Part shown: in pieces, positions 55,723 to 63,880 of the stretch
Position numbering within the stretch: the first letter of the stretch is position 1
Layout of the letters: the number at the start of each line of letters is the position of its first letter
Assembly (NCBI RefSeq): GCF_014638745.1
Contig: NZ_BMFO01000002.1
Coordinates: 610,273-674,272 of the forward strand
Origin: Arenimonas maotaiensis
Lineage (GTDB): Bacteria; Pseudomonadota; Gammaproteobacteria; Xanthomonadales; Xanthomonadaceae
Length of the DNA stretch: 64,000 nt
Reading direction: 5' to 3'
Notes under the pieces: generated by a model
The model's database searches: none
The model's input: only the letters and a program-made list of their open reading frames with translations
Told to the model about the DNA's origin: nothing
Program-made: the position numbers and the translations under genes

Positions 55723-56349
55723 TCAATCGGCTGAGGCCCGCCTCGGGTTCTCCAGGATGTAGCTACGGACCACATGCAATTCGGCCTCGCTGCGGATGAT
55801 GCGTTCCCAGTAGTTGCGTTGCCAGAGCCGGTCTTCGAAACCGGGCCAGCCGTTGCGCCGGACGCCGTCGATGTAGGACAGGGTGGTGATCGATTTGAAC
55901 GCCTGCACGATGCGGCCCAAAGAGCCATCCGCCGTTCCGTAGGGGCGAACCTTGTGTTCGCCCTTGACGGACGTGGGGTGGATGCCATCGGCCATCGCCG
56001 TGCATTTCGGGGTGGGGTAGGTGAACGGTTCACGTTCGGATTCGACGCGTATTTTGGCCGGGCGAACACAAGGTTCGCCCCTACCTAGGTGAATGATGCC
56101 GTGGAAATGGTCCGGCATCACCACAAAGGTATCCAACATGATGCCAGTGAACCGGTTGGTAAGATCCCGCCAGCAAGATGCCACTTTTTCGCCGACGCCA
56201 TTTCGCCGCATCGTGCCGTGGTGCAATTCGCCGAACAAGGGCTGCCGTCCGTGCAGGCAAAGGGTCACGAAATAGGTGCCTGATCCGGCATAGTCGTGGC
56301 CAGCCAAGCGGATGCTGCTACGTCGGTGTCGGTCCGGGTCGAATCGCAT
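55723..56349 (-). CDS. REP-associated tyrosine transposase (RAYT, Y1 family) with an in-frame REP insertion
   Basis: A 208-residue Y1 nuclease related to IS200/IS605 TnpA. The HUH-type motif FVVMPDHFHGII gives the metal-binding HFH, and the catalytic Tyr lies in WQRNYWERIIRSEAEL. The middle of the protein contains peptides GEPCVRPAK and GEHKVRPYG that are read from two facing copies of a REP-like repeat; the frame stays open. Family members are usually about 160-180 residues, so the extra 30-45 residues are the insert. RAYTs move or process REP elements and are normally single-copy, vertically kept genes. Confidence 0.85.
   Translation of the reverse strand: MRFDPDRHRRSSIRLAGHDYAGSGTYFVTLCLHGRQPLFGELHHGTMRRNGVGEKVASCWRDLTNRFTGIMLDTFVVMPDHFHGIIHLGRGEPCVRPAKIRVESEREPFTYPTPKCTAMADGIHPTSVKGEHKVRPYGTADGSLGRIVQAFKSITTLSYIDGVRRNGWPGFEDRLWQRNYWERIIRSEAELHVVRSYILENPRRASAD
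55939..56084. repeat. REP-like inverted pair inside the RAYT gene
   Basis: Two 25-base copies that are perfect reverse complements, at 55939-55963 and 56060-56084, enclosing 96 bases. Each begins GTAGGGGCGAACC (or its complement) and contains its own 7-base hairpin (GGGCGAA / TTCGCCC). Together they form a BIME-like pair. The head GTAGGGGCG is also found in the element between fur and recN. Confidence 0.85.
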
Positions 56350-56421
56350 AGCGCCGACTGTAAGGATGCCCAGGGCGCAGGGCAGTCGGATGGCGGCTCG
56401 GCGAGGTGTCGGAAAACGCCC

Positions 56422-57315
56422 TCAGCGCCAACCGGCCACGGCCAGCGCGGCGAAGAACACGCCCAGGTGCAGCCAGGACCAGCGCCGGAAACGCGCCGCC
56501 AGCTGCGCGGCGGAATAATTCGAGATGATGAACGCGCCGCCGGATTTCGGCCGGCGGATCTGTTGCTCGGCCCGTTGCGGCCGGTGGCCTCCGGTCAGTA
56601 CCTCCCGCTCGGCCTGCCGGCGCGCCGCTTCCCATTCGTGCGTGTCGATGACGCCGTCGCCGTTGCCGTCGAAGCGCTGCGTCAATGCCGCTTGGTCCTG
56701 CTTCCATTCCTGCAGCAAGGCGCCGGCCTGACGCTCCAGGCGGTGGCCGTCGGATTCGGTCCAGTCGTGCGCATATTCGCCCAGCACATACAGCGGCTCG
56801 CCGGCCAGCAGCACCGATTCGGTATACAGTTCATCGCCGCTGCGCCAGCGCTGCCGGTGTCGGGAGATCACCTGCGCGCCTTCGGGCAGCACCATCGCCT
56901 GTCGGTCGCCGTCGCGCAGGGCGAACGGCAGGGTGCTGGTGTCGGCGCGCACCACGCGCCGTTGCCGGCCCTCGCCGCGCTCCACGGTGTAATCGAACCA
57001 CAGGCAGGGCAGGCCGGTCAGCGGGCTGTGCACCGGATACTCGGGCATCGGCGCGCCGCTGCCCTGCAGTTCCACCCGACCCTGCGGCGCCGAAGCCAGA
57101 CGCACGGTCGGGATGTCGGCGATCTGCCGGTAATGGTGGCGGGCGCGGATCCAGGCGGTCAGGGCGACCGCGGCGCCGGCGTAGCCGAAGCCGGCCAAGC
57201 CGGTGCGCAGGCCGGCGTACACCAGGAACGCGCAGGCGACGCCCCAGCCGGCCTCGCCCCAGAGCAGGGGCGAGCGCCAGTTAGCCGGCCACAGGCGCTC
57301 GTTGCCGCCGGACAC
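56422..57315 (-). CDS. GIDE-domain membrane protein with an EF-hand-like motif
   Basis: A 297-residue inner-membrane protein. Two N-terminal helices (CAFLVYAGLRTGL; AAVALTAWIRA), a central GIDE-like beta domain (RVELQGSGAPMPEYPVHSPLTG, LWFDYTVE; GEPLYVLGEYAHDW, common to GIDE and ring-finger mulan proteins), and a final helix (WLHLGVFFAALAV). Between them, at about 215-227, DGNGDGVIDTHEW fits a calcium EF-hand loop, an unusual addition. It is followed in operon by lemA with 7 bases between; GIDE and LemA genes commonly occur together. Function is unknown. Confidence 0.82.
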   Translation of the reverse strand: MSGGNERLWPANWRSPLLWGEAGWGVACAFLVYAGLRTGLAGFGYAGAAVALTAWIRARHHYRQIADIPTVRLASAPQGRVELQGSGAPMPEYPVHSPLTGLPCLWFDYTVERGEGRQRRVVRADTSTLPFALRDGDRQAMVLPEGAQVISRHRQRWRSGDELYTESVLLAGEPLYVLGEYAHDWTESDGHRLERQAGALLQEWKQDQAALTQRFDGNGDGVIDTHEWEAARRQAEREVLTGGHRPQRAEQQIRRPKSGGAFIISNYSAAQLAARFRRWSWLHLGVFFAALAVAGWR

Positions 57316-57322
57316 GTGCGGA

Positions 57323-57892
57323 TCAGCGTTTGAACAGGTGCGCGATGTCGACGTCGGCGGTCCGTTCGCGGCTGAAGCGCAGCAGTTTGAACGGGCCGAA
57401 GCCGAACAGGCGGGCGATGACGGTGTCCGGGAAGTGCTCGATGCGCACGTTGTTGAGGTTGACCGAGTCGTTGTAGAACTCGCGCCGGTCGGCGATGGTG
57501 TCCTCGAGCGCGGTGATGCGTTCCAGCAGATGGCGGAAGGTGTCGTTGGCCTTCAGCTCCGGATAGGCCTCGACCACCGCATTGATCCGGCCCAGCCCTT
57601 CGCGCAGGCTGGTTTCGGCGCTGCCGAGCGCCTCGATGTCGCGGCTGCGGCCGGCGGCGAACACCGCCGAGCGCGCCTGCATCACCCGCTCCAGCGTGCC
57701 TTGCTCGAACTGAGAGTATTGCTTGCAGACCTCGACCAGCTTCGGCAGCTCGTCGTGGCGCTGGGCGAGCAGTACCTCGATGTTGGCGAAGGCCTTGGAT
57801 ACGTTGTGCTTCAGGCCGACCAGGGCGTTGTACGCCATCACCGCCCAGACCAGCGCGACCGCCAGCAGCCCGAATCCCAGCAAAGTAGCCAT
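57323..57892 (-). CDS. lemA: LemA-family protein
   Basis: A 189-residue LemA protein: N-terminal membrane helix (LLGFGLLAVALVWAVMAYNALVGL) then a long helical bundle (NVSKAFANIEVLLAQRHDELPKLVEVCKQYSQFEQ; NLNNVRIEHFPDTVIARLFGF, split here). LemA is common in bacteria, of unclear role, related to membrane stress. It is the first of the lemA-GIDE pair. Confidence 0.92.
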   Translation of the reverse strand: MATLLGFGLLAVALVWAVMAYNALVGLKHNVSKAFANIEVLLAQRHDELPKLVEVCKQYSQFEQGTLERVMQARSAVFAAGRSRDIEALGSAETSLREGLGRINAVVEAYPELKANDTFRHLLERITALEDTIADRREFYNDSVNLNNVRIEHFPDTVIARLFGFGPFKLLRFSRERTADVDIAHLFKR

Positions 57893-57956
57893 TGCATCCC
57901 CCGATGTGGTTTTCCGACAGTGTACCCGATGCCGCCGCGGCGTTGCGGCGCCGGAT

Positions 57957-58871
57957 TCAGCGCTGCGAGGTTTCCGAGGCGATGTCCGGATCGGTGACCG
58001 TGCGCTGGTGCAGGCGGGTTTCGCGGTGGGCGATGTACAGGATGGAGGCGAAGATGATGCCGGCGCCGGCGAAGGTCCAGGCATCGACCCGTTCGCCGAA
58101 CAGCCACCAGCCGAACAGGCCGACCACCAGCACCTGCAGGAAGCTGATCGGGGTCAGCATCGACGCGTCGCCGAGCTGCAGCGCGCGGGTCCAGCACATG
58201 TGCGCCACGGTGCCGAACAGGCCGGCCAGCACCAGCCAGAGCCAGGTGATGCCCGACGGCCACTGCCAGACGAACAGCGCCGGCAGCAGCGACATCGGCA
58301 CCCACAGCAGGGTGGTGTAGATGACGATGGCGTCCGGCTTCTCGGTGCGGGTCAGGAACTTGATCGAGATCGCCACGCTGGCGCTCATCACCGCCGCCAA
58401 CAGCGCCACCAGGCTGGCGGCGCTGAAGTTGCCCGGGCCCGGATGCATCAAGACGATGACGCCGACGAAGCCGACCAGCACCGCCGCCCAACGCCGGGCG
58501 CGGACGGTTTCGCCCAGGAACCAGACCGCGCCGATGGTCACGAACAGCGGCGTGGAATACGAGATGGCCACCGCCTGCGCCAACGGCAGGTGCACGATGG
58601 CCCAGAAGCCGGACAGCATGCCGACCGTGCCGATGGCGCAGCGCAGCAGGTACAGCGGCAGTTTGCGGGTGTGCAGGATGCCGGCGCCGTGCCGCAGCAG
58701 CAGCGGCAGGGTGAACAGCAGGCCGAACAGGTTGCGGAAGAAGGCAATCTCGAACGGATGCTGGGTGTCCGAGGCCAGGCGGATGGCCACCGCCATCAGT
58801 CCGAACAGCACGGTGCTGAACGCCATCAGTGCCACGGCGCGCGCAATCGGATGCCGGCGCCGCGAGGGCAT
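57957..58871 (-). CDS. EamA/DMT-family drug/metabolite exporter
   Basis: A 304-residue inner-membrane transporter with ten helices in two EamA repeats (GLMAVAIRLASDTQHPFEIAFFRNLFG; AHMCWTRALQLGDASMLTPISFLQVLV). The ATG at 58871 forms a TGATG junction with the murB stop. Members export amino acids or other metabolites or act on nucleotide sugars, which cannot be told from sequence. It ends the aldehyde dehydrogenase-pyrD-murB-EamA chain. Confidence 0.88.
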   Translation of the reverse strand: MPSRRRHPIARAVALMAFSTVLFGLMAVAIRLASDTQHPFEIAFFRNLFGLLFTLPLLLRHGAGILHTRKLPLYLLRCAIGTVGMLSGFWAIVHLPLAQAVAISYSTPLFVTIGAVWFLGETVRARRWAAVLVGFVGVIVLMHPGPGNFSAASLVALLAAVMSASVAISIKFLTRTEKPDAIVIYTTLLWVPMSLLPALFVWQWPSGITWLWLVLAGLFGTVAHMCWTRALQLGDASMLTPISFLQVLVVGLFGWWLFGERVDAWTFAGAGIIFASILYIAHRETRLHQRTVTDPDIASETSQR

Positions 58872-59908
58872 CACATCGCCGCTCCGAGGATGCGCGGTTC
58901 GGGCTCGAGGGTGATGCCGAAGCGGGCGCGGACGGTGTCGATCACGGTGCGCGCCACCGTCAGCAGCTGCGCGCCGGTGGCGTGGCCGTGGTTGACCAGC
59001 ACCAAGGCGTGCTGGGCGGCGATGCCGGCGTCGCCGTCGCGGTAGCCTTTCAGGCCGGCCTGTTCGATCAGCCAAGCGGCCGAGAGCTTGCGCAGGCCGT
59101 CCTGTCCGGCCGGATACACCGGCAGGCCCGGGTGCGCGGTGCGCAGGGCCTCGGCCTGGGCTTCCGGCACTAACGGATTCTTGAAGAAGCTGCCGGCGTT
59201 GCCGAGCAGGGCCGGGTTCGGCAGCTTGCGCGTGCGCAGCCGGCTGATGGCTTCGGCCACCTGCACGGCGCTGGCGTCGGCCGCGCCCATCGCGGCCAGT
59301 TCCTCGGGCACGCCGGCGTAACCGGTCTGCAGCGGGCGATGGCGGCCCAGGCGGAATTCGACCGCGGTCACCACCCAGTCGTCGCGCTCGCGCTTGAAGC
59401 GCGAATCGCGGTAGCCGAACGCGCACTCGGCGTTGTCCAGGCGTTTGATGCGGCCGCTGGCGCGGTCATAGGCCTCCACGGTTTCGATCAACGAGGCGAC
59501 TTCGACGCCGTAGGCGCCGATGTTCTGGATCGGGCTGGCGCCCACGGTGCCGGGAATCAGCGCCAGGTTCTCCAGGCCGTTCCAGCCGCGCGCCAGGGTC
59601 CAGTGCACCAGATCGTTCCAGCGCATGCCGGCGTCGGCGCGGATCAGCGCGCTGTCGCCGTCCTCGGACAGCACGCGGCAGTCGTCGAAGCCCAGGTGCA
59701 GCACCAGGCCGGGGTAATCGCCGGCGAACAGCACGTTGCTGCCTTCGCCCAGCACCAGCACCTCCAGGCCCTTCATCTGCGCCAGTTCGAAGGCTTCCGG
59801 CAATTGATCGGCCGAGCGCACGTCGCACATCGCCGCGGCGCGCGCGGCCACGTGCAGGGTGTTGCGGCCCTGCAACGAGACGTCGTCGGCCCAGCGCAGG
59901 CCCTGCAT
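58871..59908 (-). CDS. murB: UDP-N-acetylenolpyruvoylglucosamine reductase
   Basis: A 345-residue FAD enzyme that forms UDP-MurNAc in peptidoglycan synthesis. VLGEGSNVLFAGDYPGLVL, GLENLALIPGTVGASPIQNIGAYG, and GNAGSFFKNPLV are standard. It is the E. coli-type (type I) form. TGATG overlaps link it with pyrD upstream and the EamA gene downstream. Confidence 0.97.
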   Translation of the reverse strand: MQGLRWADDVSLQGRNTLHVAARAAAMCDVRSADQLPEAFELAQMKGLEVLVLGEGSNVLFAGDYPGLVLHLGFDDCRVLSEDGDSALIRADAGMRWNDLVHWTLARGWNGLENLALIPGTVGASPIQNIGAYGVEVASLIETVEAYDRASGRIKRLDNAECAFGYRDSRFKRERDDWVVTAVEFRLGRHRPLQTGYAGVPEELAAMGAADASAVQVAEAISRLRTRKLPNPALLGNAGSFFKNPLVPEAQAEALRTAHPGLPVYPAGQDGLRKLSAAWLIEQAGLKGYRDGDAGIAAQHALVLVNHGHATGAQLLTVARTVIDTVRARFGITLEPEPRILGAAM

Positions 59909-60939
59909 CAGCCTTCGCCCAGCCGGCGCCGGCGCATGGCGTCGACGCATTCGCCGATCAGCTCGGGGCCGCGGTACACCAGGCCGGTGTAGAACTGCAC
60001 CAGCTGCGCGCCGGCCGAGACCTTGCCGAGCGCGTCGGCGCCTTCGGTGATGCCGCCGACGCCGATGATCGGGATGGTGTTGTCCAGATGCAGGCGCAAC
60101 CGGCGCAGGGTATGCGTGGATTTCTCGTACAGCGGCTTGCCGGACAGACCGCCGACCTGGGCGGCCAGCGGGTGCTCGATGACCGGACCGCGGTCGACCG
60201 TGGTGTTGCCGGCGATGACGCCGTCGATGCGGGCGGCGTTGAACACGCCGGCGATGCCTTCGATCTCGGCTTCCGAGAGGTCGGGCGCGATCTTGACCAG
60301 CAGCGGCACGCGGTGGCCGCGCACCGCGGCTAGGTCCTCCTGCGCGCCGCGCAGTTCGTTCACCAGCACGCGCAGCGCCTCTTCGCCCTGCAGGTCGCGC
60401 AGGCCGGCGGTGTTCGGCGAGGAGATGTTGACGGTGACGTAATCGGCGTAGTCGTACACCCGTTCCAGACAGTACAGGTAGTCGTCGACCGCCTGTTCGT
60501 TCGGGGTGTCCTTGTTCTTGCCGATGTTGATGCCGAGGATGCCTTCGCGCTTGGCGCGCTCGACGTTGCGCACCAGGGCGTCGACGCCGGCGTTGTTGAA
60601 GCCCAGGCGGTTGATCACCGCCAGATGCTCGGGCAGGCGGAACATGCGCGGCTTCGGATTGCCTTGTTGCGGCCGCGGCGTGACCGTGCCGATCTCGACG
60701 AAGCCGAAGCCGAGCGCCATCAGCGCGTCGATGTGCTCGCCGTTCTTGTCCAGCCCGGCGGCGCAGCCGACCGGGTTGGGGAATTCGATGCCGAAGGCCT
60801 TGGTCGGCAACGGCTTGGGCTTGGTCGCCAAGGTGGAGACCAGGCCGCAGCGGTAGGCGGCCTCGAGCCCTGCCAGGCCGAGCGCGTGCGCGCGCTCGGC
60901 GTCCATCCGGAACAGCAGGAGCCGGGCCAGCGAATACAT
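59908..60939 (-). CDS. pyrD: dihydroorotate dehydrogenase (quinone), class 2
   Basis: A 343-residue membrane-bound flavoenzyme of pyrimidine synthesis that uses quinone. N-terminal helix [17 protein letters not shown] for membrane contact, FMN sites [14 protein letters not shown] and [15 protein letters not shown] with catalytic Ser, and [16 protein letters not shown] near the end, all normal for the class 2 enzyme. The ATG overlaps the ALDH stop by TGATG, and murB follows in the same way. Confidence 0.97.
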   Translation of the reverse strand: MYSLARLLLFRMDAERAHALGLAGLEAAYRCGLVSTLATKPKPLPTKAFGIEFPNPVGCAAGLDKNGEHIDALMALGFGFVEIGTVTPRPQQGNPKPRMFRLPEHLAVINRLGFNNAGVDALVRNVERAKREGILGINIGKNKDTPNEQAVDDYLYCLERVYDYADYVTVNISSPNTAGLRDLQGEEALRVLVNELRGAQEDLAAVRGHRVPLLVKIAPDLSEAEIEGIAGVFNAARIDGVIAGNTTVDRGPVIEHPLAAQVGGLSGKPLYEKSTHTLRRLRLHLDNTIPIIGVGGITEGADALGKVSAGAQLVQFYTGLVYRGPELIGECVDAMRRRRLGEG

Positions 60940-62471
60940 CAGACGTCGAACTTGATGCCCTGCGCCAGCGGCAGCGAATCCGAGTAGTTGATGGTGTTGG
61001 TCTGGCGGCGCATGTACACCTTCCAGGCGTCGGAGCCGGATTCACGGCCGCCGCCGGTTTCCTTCTCGCCGCCGAAGGCGCCGCCGATCTCGGCGCCGGA
61101 GGTGCCGATGTTGACGTTGGCGATGCCGCAATCCGAGCCGCTGGCGGCCAGGAAGGCTTCCGCCGCCTTCAGGTTGGTGGTGAAGATGGCCGAGCTCAGG
61201 CCTTGCGGCACGGCGTTCTGCAGCGCGATGGCTTCGTCCACGGTCTTGAAGGTCATCACGTACAGGATCGGGGCGAAGGTTTCGGCCTGCACCACGGCAT
61301 CGGAATTCTTGATGTCGCCGATGATGGTCGGCAGCACGAAGTTGCCGCGGCCTTCGATGGCCGCGCCGCCGGTCAGCACCTTGCCGCCGGCCGCTTTCGC
61401 GCCTTCGATGGCCTTCAGGAACTGGGCCACGGCTTCTTGGGAGTTCAGCGGGCCCATCAGGGTGGTCGCCAGGGTCGGGTCGCCGATCTTGGTCTCGACC
61501 TGCTTGTAGGCGGCGACCAGCTTCTCGATCACGGTATCGGCGATGGATTCGTGCACGAACAGGCGGCGGGTGGTGGTGCAGCGCTGGCCGGCGGTGCCGA
61601 CCGCGCCGAACACGATGGCCGGGATGGCCAGCTTCAGGTCGGCGGTCTCGTCGACGATGATGGCGTTGTTGCCGCCCAGTTCCAGCAGCGAACGGCCCAT
61701 GCGCTGCGCCACGCGCTCGCCGACCAGGCGGCCGACGTGGGTGGAGCCGGTGAAGCTGATCAGCGGGATGCGCTTGTCGTCGACGAAGTTCTGGGCGATT
61801 TCGGTGCCGGCGTCGTTGAACAGGAAGAAGATGTCCGGGAAGCCGGCCTTGGCCAGGGCTTCGTTGCAGATCTTCATCGAGGCGATGGCCGAGAACGGGG
61901 TCTTCGGCGACGGCTTCCAGATGCAGACGTCGCCGCAGACGCCGGCCAGGAAGCTGTTCCAGGCCCAGACCGCGACCGGGAAGTTGAAGGCCGAGATGAT
62001 GCCGACGATGCCCAGCGGGTGGTACTGCTCGTACATGCGGTGGCCCGGGCGCTCGGAGTGCATGGTCAGGCCGTACAGCTGGCGCGACAGACCGACGGCG
62101 AAATCGCCGATGTCGATCATTTCCTGCACTTCGCCGTCGCCTTCCGGCTTGATCTTGCCCATCTCCAGCGCGACCAGCGAACCCAAGGCGTCCTTGTGGG
62201 CGCGCAGGGCGTCGGCGCACAGGCGGATGGCTTCGCCGCGCTTCGGCGCCGGCATGCTGCGCCAGACCTGGAAGGCTTCCTGGGCGCGTTCGACGATGAT
62301 GTCGTAATCGCTCTGGCTGGAGGCGTAGACCTTGCCGATGACTTCGCCGGTGCTCGGGTTCACCGGTTCGAGCACGCCGGCGTCGGTGGTCTTGGACCAT
62401 TCGCCACGGCCGAGGTAGGTGCCGGATTCGGTGCTGGACAGGCCAAGGGCGGCGAGGACGGGATGGGTCAT
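60939..62471 (-). CDS. aldehyde dehydrogenase of the ALDH7 (AMADH/piperideine-6-carboxylate) type
   Basis: A 510-residue NAD-dependent aldehyde dehydrogenase. Catalytic Cys in [17 protein letters not shown] and the general base Glu in [25 protein letters not shown] is the cofactor fold. The C-terminal region ([16 protein letters not shown]) resembles ALDH7A1/AmaB, which oxidises alpha-aminoadipic semialdehyde in lysine breakdown. Substrate is inferred from family. The pyrD start overlaps its stop (TGATG), an uncommon mix of pathways. Confidence 0.93.
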   Translation of the reverse strand: MTHPVLAALGLSSTESGTYLGRGEWSKTTDAGVLEPVNPSTGEVIGKVYASSQSDYDIIVERAQEAFQVWRSMPAPKRGEAIRLCADALRAHKDALGSLVALEMGKIKPEGDGEVQEMIDIGDFAVGLSRQLYGLTMHSERPGHRMYEQYHPLGIVGIISAFNFPVAVWAWNSFLAGVCGDVCIWKPSPKTPFSAIASMKICNEALAKAGFPDIFFLFNDAGTEIAQNFVDDKRIPLISFTGSTHVGRLVGERVAQRMGRSLLELGGNNAIIVDETADLKLAIPAIVFGAVGTAGQRCTTTRRLFVHESIADTVIEKLVAAYKQVETKIGDPTLATTLMGPLNSQEAVAQFLKAIEGAKAAGGKVLTGGAAIEGRGNFVLPTIIGDIKNSDAVVQAETFAPILYVMTFKTVDEAIALQNAVPQGLSSAIFTTNLKAAEAFLAASGSDCGIANVNIGTSGAEIGGAFGGEKETGGGRESGSDAWKVYMRRQTNTINYSDSLPLAQGIKFDV

Positions 62472-62561
62472 TACGGGCTCCAAACAGGGGAAGAAAACGC
62501 CCATTTTACCCGAAATCACGCCGAATTTCCCCGATTTTCCCAAGGCTTGCGGCGCTCGGGC
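62472..62561. other. upstream region of the aldehyde dehydrogenase
   Basis: About 90 bases that should hold the promoter of the ALDH-pyrD-murB-EamA chain. No box I can name was seen. Confidence 0.3.
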
Positions 62562-62590
62562 AAAAAAGAAGCCACCGTGTGACGGGTGGC
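62562..62590 (-). terminator. rho-independent terminator after the DUF3293 gene
   Basis: On the minus strand the hairpin GCCACC / GGTGGC (loop of eight) is followed by TTCTTTTTT. It lies about 108 bases past the DUF3293 stop and protects the ALDH promoter region from read-through. Confidence 0.7.
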
Positions 62591-62697
62591 CGAGGCGGAG
62601 AAAATCCGAAGGAGAGAGCGAACAATGTCTAAGTTGTTCACCGCGCACTCTACGCCGGGTTTGTGACAGCCGTATGAAAGCCGGTCATATTCCGCCT

Positions 62698-63120
62698 TCA
62701 GCGCAACAGCTCCAGCCGCGGCACGCCGTCCGTTTCGATCCACAGCACCGCATTCTGCCCGAACACCGTGGCCAGGCCGCGCAGGGCGGCTTTGCCGATG
62801 CCCAGTACCAGCAGGCCGTGCTCGGTCGGCCAGTGGCCGCCCGGATCGGTGCCGTCGCAGGGCAGGGCGGTCAAACCCATCGACTTCAGTACGTCTTTCA
62901 GGGCGGCATGCGCGGCACGGTTTTCTTCCGGGTCGCAGGGCATGCTGTAGGGGTTGTAGGCGGTGATGACGGCGGCCGTTTCCGCCCCGACCTGCGCCAG
63001 ATACGCCGCCAGCGCCGGGCAGGGCGCATCCACGCGCAGGGTCGCCGGGCCGTCCGGCAGCTTGGCGAGGTAGTCGGTGCCGCGGTAGGCGGCGATCAGC
63101 TCGGGCGTGATGTCGGTCAT
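62698..63120 (-). CDS. DUF3293-family protein
   Basis: A 140-residue soluble protein. Conserved blocks VITAYNPYSMPCDPEENRAA, GGHWPTEHGLLVLGI, and FGQNAVLWIETDG match DUF3293, a proteobacterial family without known function. ATG 63120; divergent from the small secreted-protein gene with a 74-base gap. Confidence 0.82.
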   Translation of the reverse strand: MTDITPELIAAYRGTDYLAKLPDGPATLRVDAPCPALAAYLAQVGAETAAVITAYNPYSMPCDPEENRAAHAALKDVLKSMGLTALPCDGTDPGGHWPTEHGLLVLGIGKAALRGLATVFGQNAVLWIETDGVPRLELLR

Positions 63121-63194
63121 GGCGGGTCCGGCGGAGGAATCGGGTATGCTAACCGCAACCCCTTTGCCCGCGCCAGACGGCGCCACGAGCCCCC

Positions 63195-63608
63195 ATGATC
63201 CTGCGCTCCCTCGTCTTTGCCGCCTTGGCCGTCTCGGCTTCCGTGCACGCCGCTTCCGGCCCGAAACAGATCGGCCTGAACGCCAGCGGTGCGTTCTTCG
63301 GCATCTACCGCGAGCAGGGCATTGCCGGCGCCACCGCCGCCATCCGCAACTGTTACGACAAGGCCAATTCCGGCGAAGCCTATCTGTACTGCCTGGCCAT
63401 GGACACCCAGGCCAAGCGCATGGACGAAGGCGTGGCCAAGCGCCTGAACGCCGAACCGAGCGCCTATTTCAGCGACGAGGAATACGGCCAGCGCGTGTCG
63501 GTGATGCAGCGCTGGTACCGCGACGCCAACCAACGCGCCTATGCCATGAACGCCATGATGGACGGCGTGGATGCCGGGCTGGAAGCGGAGTTGGCGCGTA
63601 TTCAATGA
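63195..63608 (+). CDS. small secreted protein of unknown function
   Basis: A 137-residue protein with a signal peptide (cut near ASVHAAS, residue 19) and a helical mature part with two Cys (NCYDKANSGEAYLYCLAM), which could pair in a disulfide. I do not recognise the family. It has no close neighbours in a shared pathway. A palindromic repeat follows 5 bases after the stop and could also end its transcript. Confidence 0.65.
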   Translation: MILRSLVFAALAVSASVHAASGPKQIGLNASGAFFGIYREQGIAGATAAIRNCYDKANSGEAYLYCLAMDTQAKRMDEGVAKRLNAEPSAYFSDEEYGQRVSVMQRWYRDANQRAYAMNAMMDGVDAGLEAELARIQ

Positions 63609-63613
63609 AAACA

Positions 63614-63635
63614 GGGACGGAGGTACCTCCGTCCC
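63614..63635. repeat. 22-base perfect palindrome (REP-like)
   Basis: GGGACGGAGGT facing its own complement with no loop, flanked by an A-run on the left and an ATTTTC stretch on the right. Similar GGGACGGAGGTA dyads are common REP elements in xanthomonads. It stands 89 bases upstream of a broken Y1-type transposase gene and may be its substrate family. It may also end transcription. Confidence 0.65.
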
Positions 63636-63724
63636 CGAATTTTCTTACGCTTCGCTCCGTTTCCGCCTGTAGCGAGGAGTTTCCTGCCACGGCATGCTGA
63701 CTCCAGCCACACAGGAGTCATAGC

Positions 63725-63875
63725 ATGCCACGCGCCGCCAGAGTCGAGCTGCCTTTCGTGCCCATGCATATCACGCAACGGGGCATCAACCGCTGCCCGG
63801 TGTTCCTCGACGATGAGGATTTCCAGCACTTCCGGCAAACCCTTGTCGAAGAGCTGAGGGAGGCTGGAATCGCAC
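63725..63875 (+). pseudogene. Y1/REP-type transposase gene cut by an IS3-family insertion
   Basis: The first 50 residues (MPRAARVELPFVPMHITQRG, then RCPVFLDDEDFQHFRQTLVEEL) match the N-terminus of REP-associated or IS200-like transposases with the MHITQRG strand, but the frame runs into unrelated sequence after REAGIA and stops at 63910. The expected HUH motif (about residues 55-65) is absent. AGGAG stands before the ATG. The breakpoint is near 63875, where the IS3-type element begins. Confidence 0.8.
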
Positions 63876-63880
63876 GGGTT

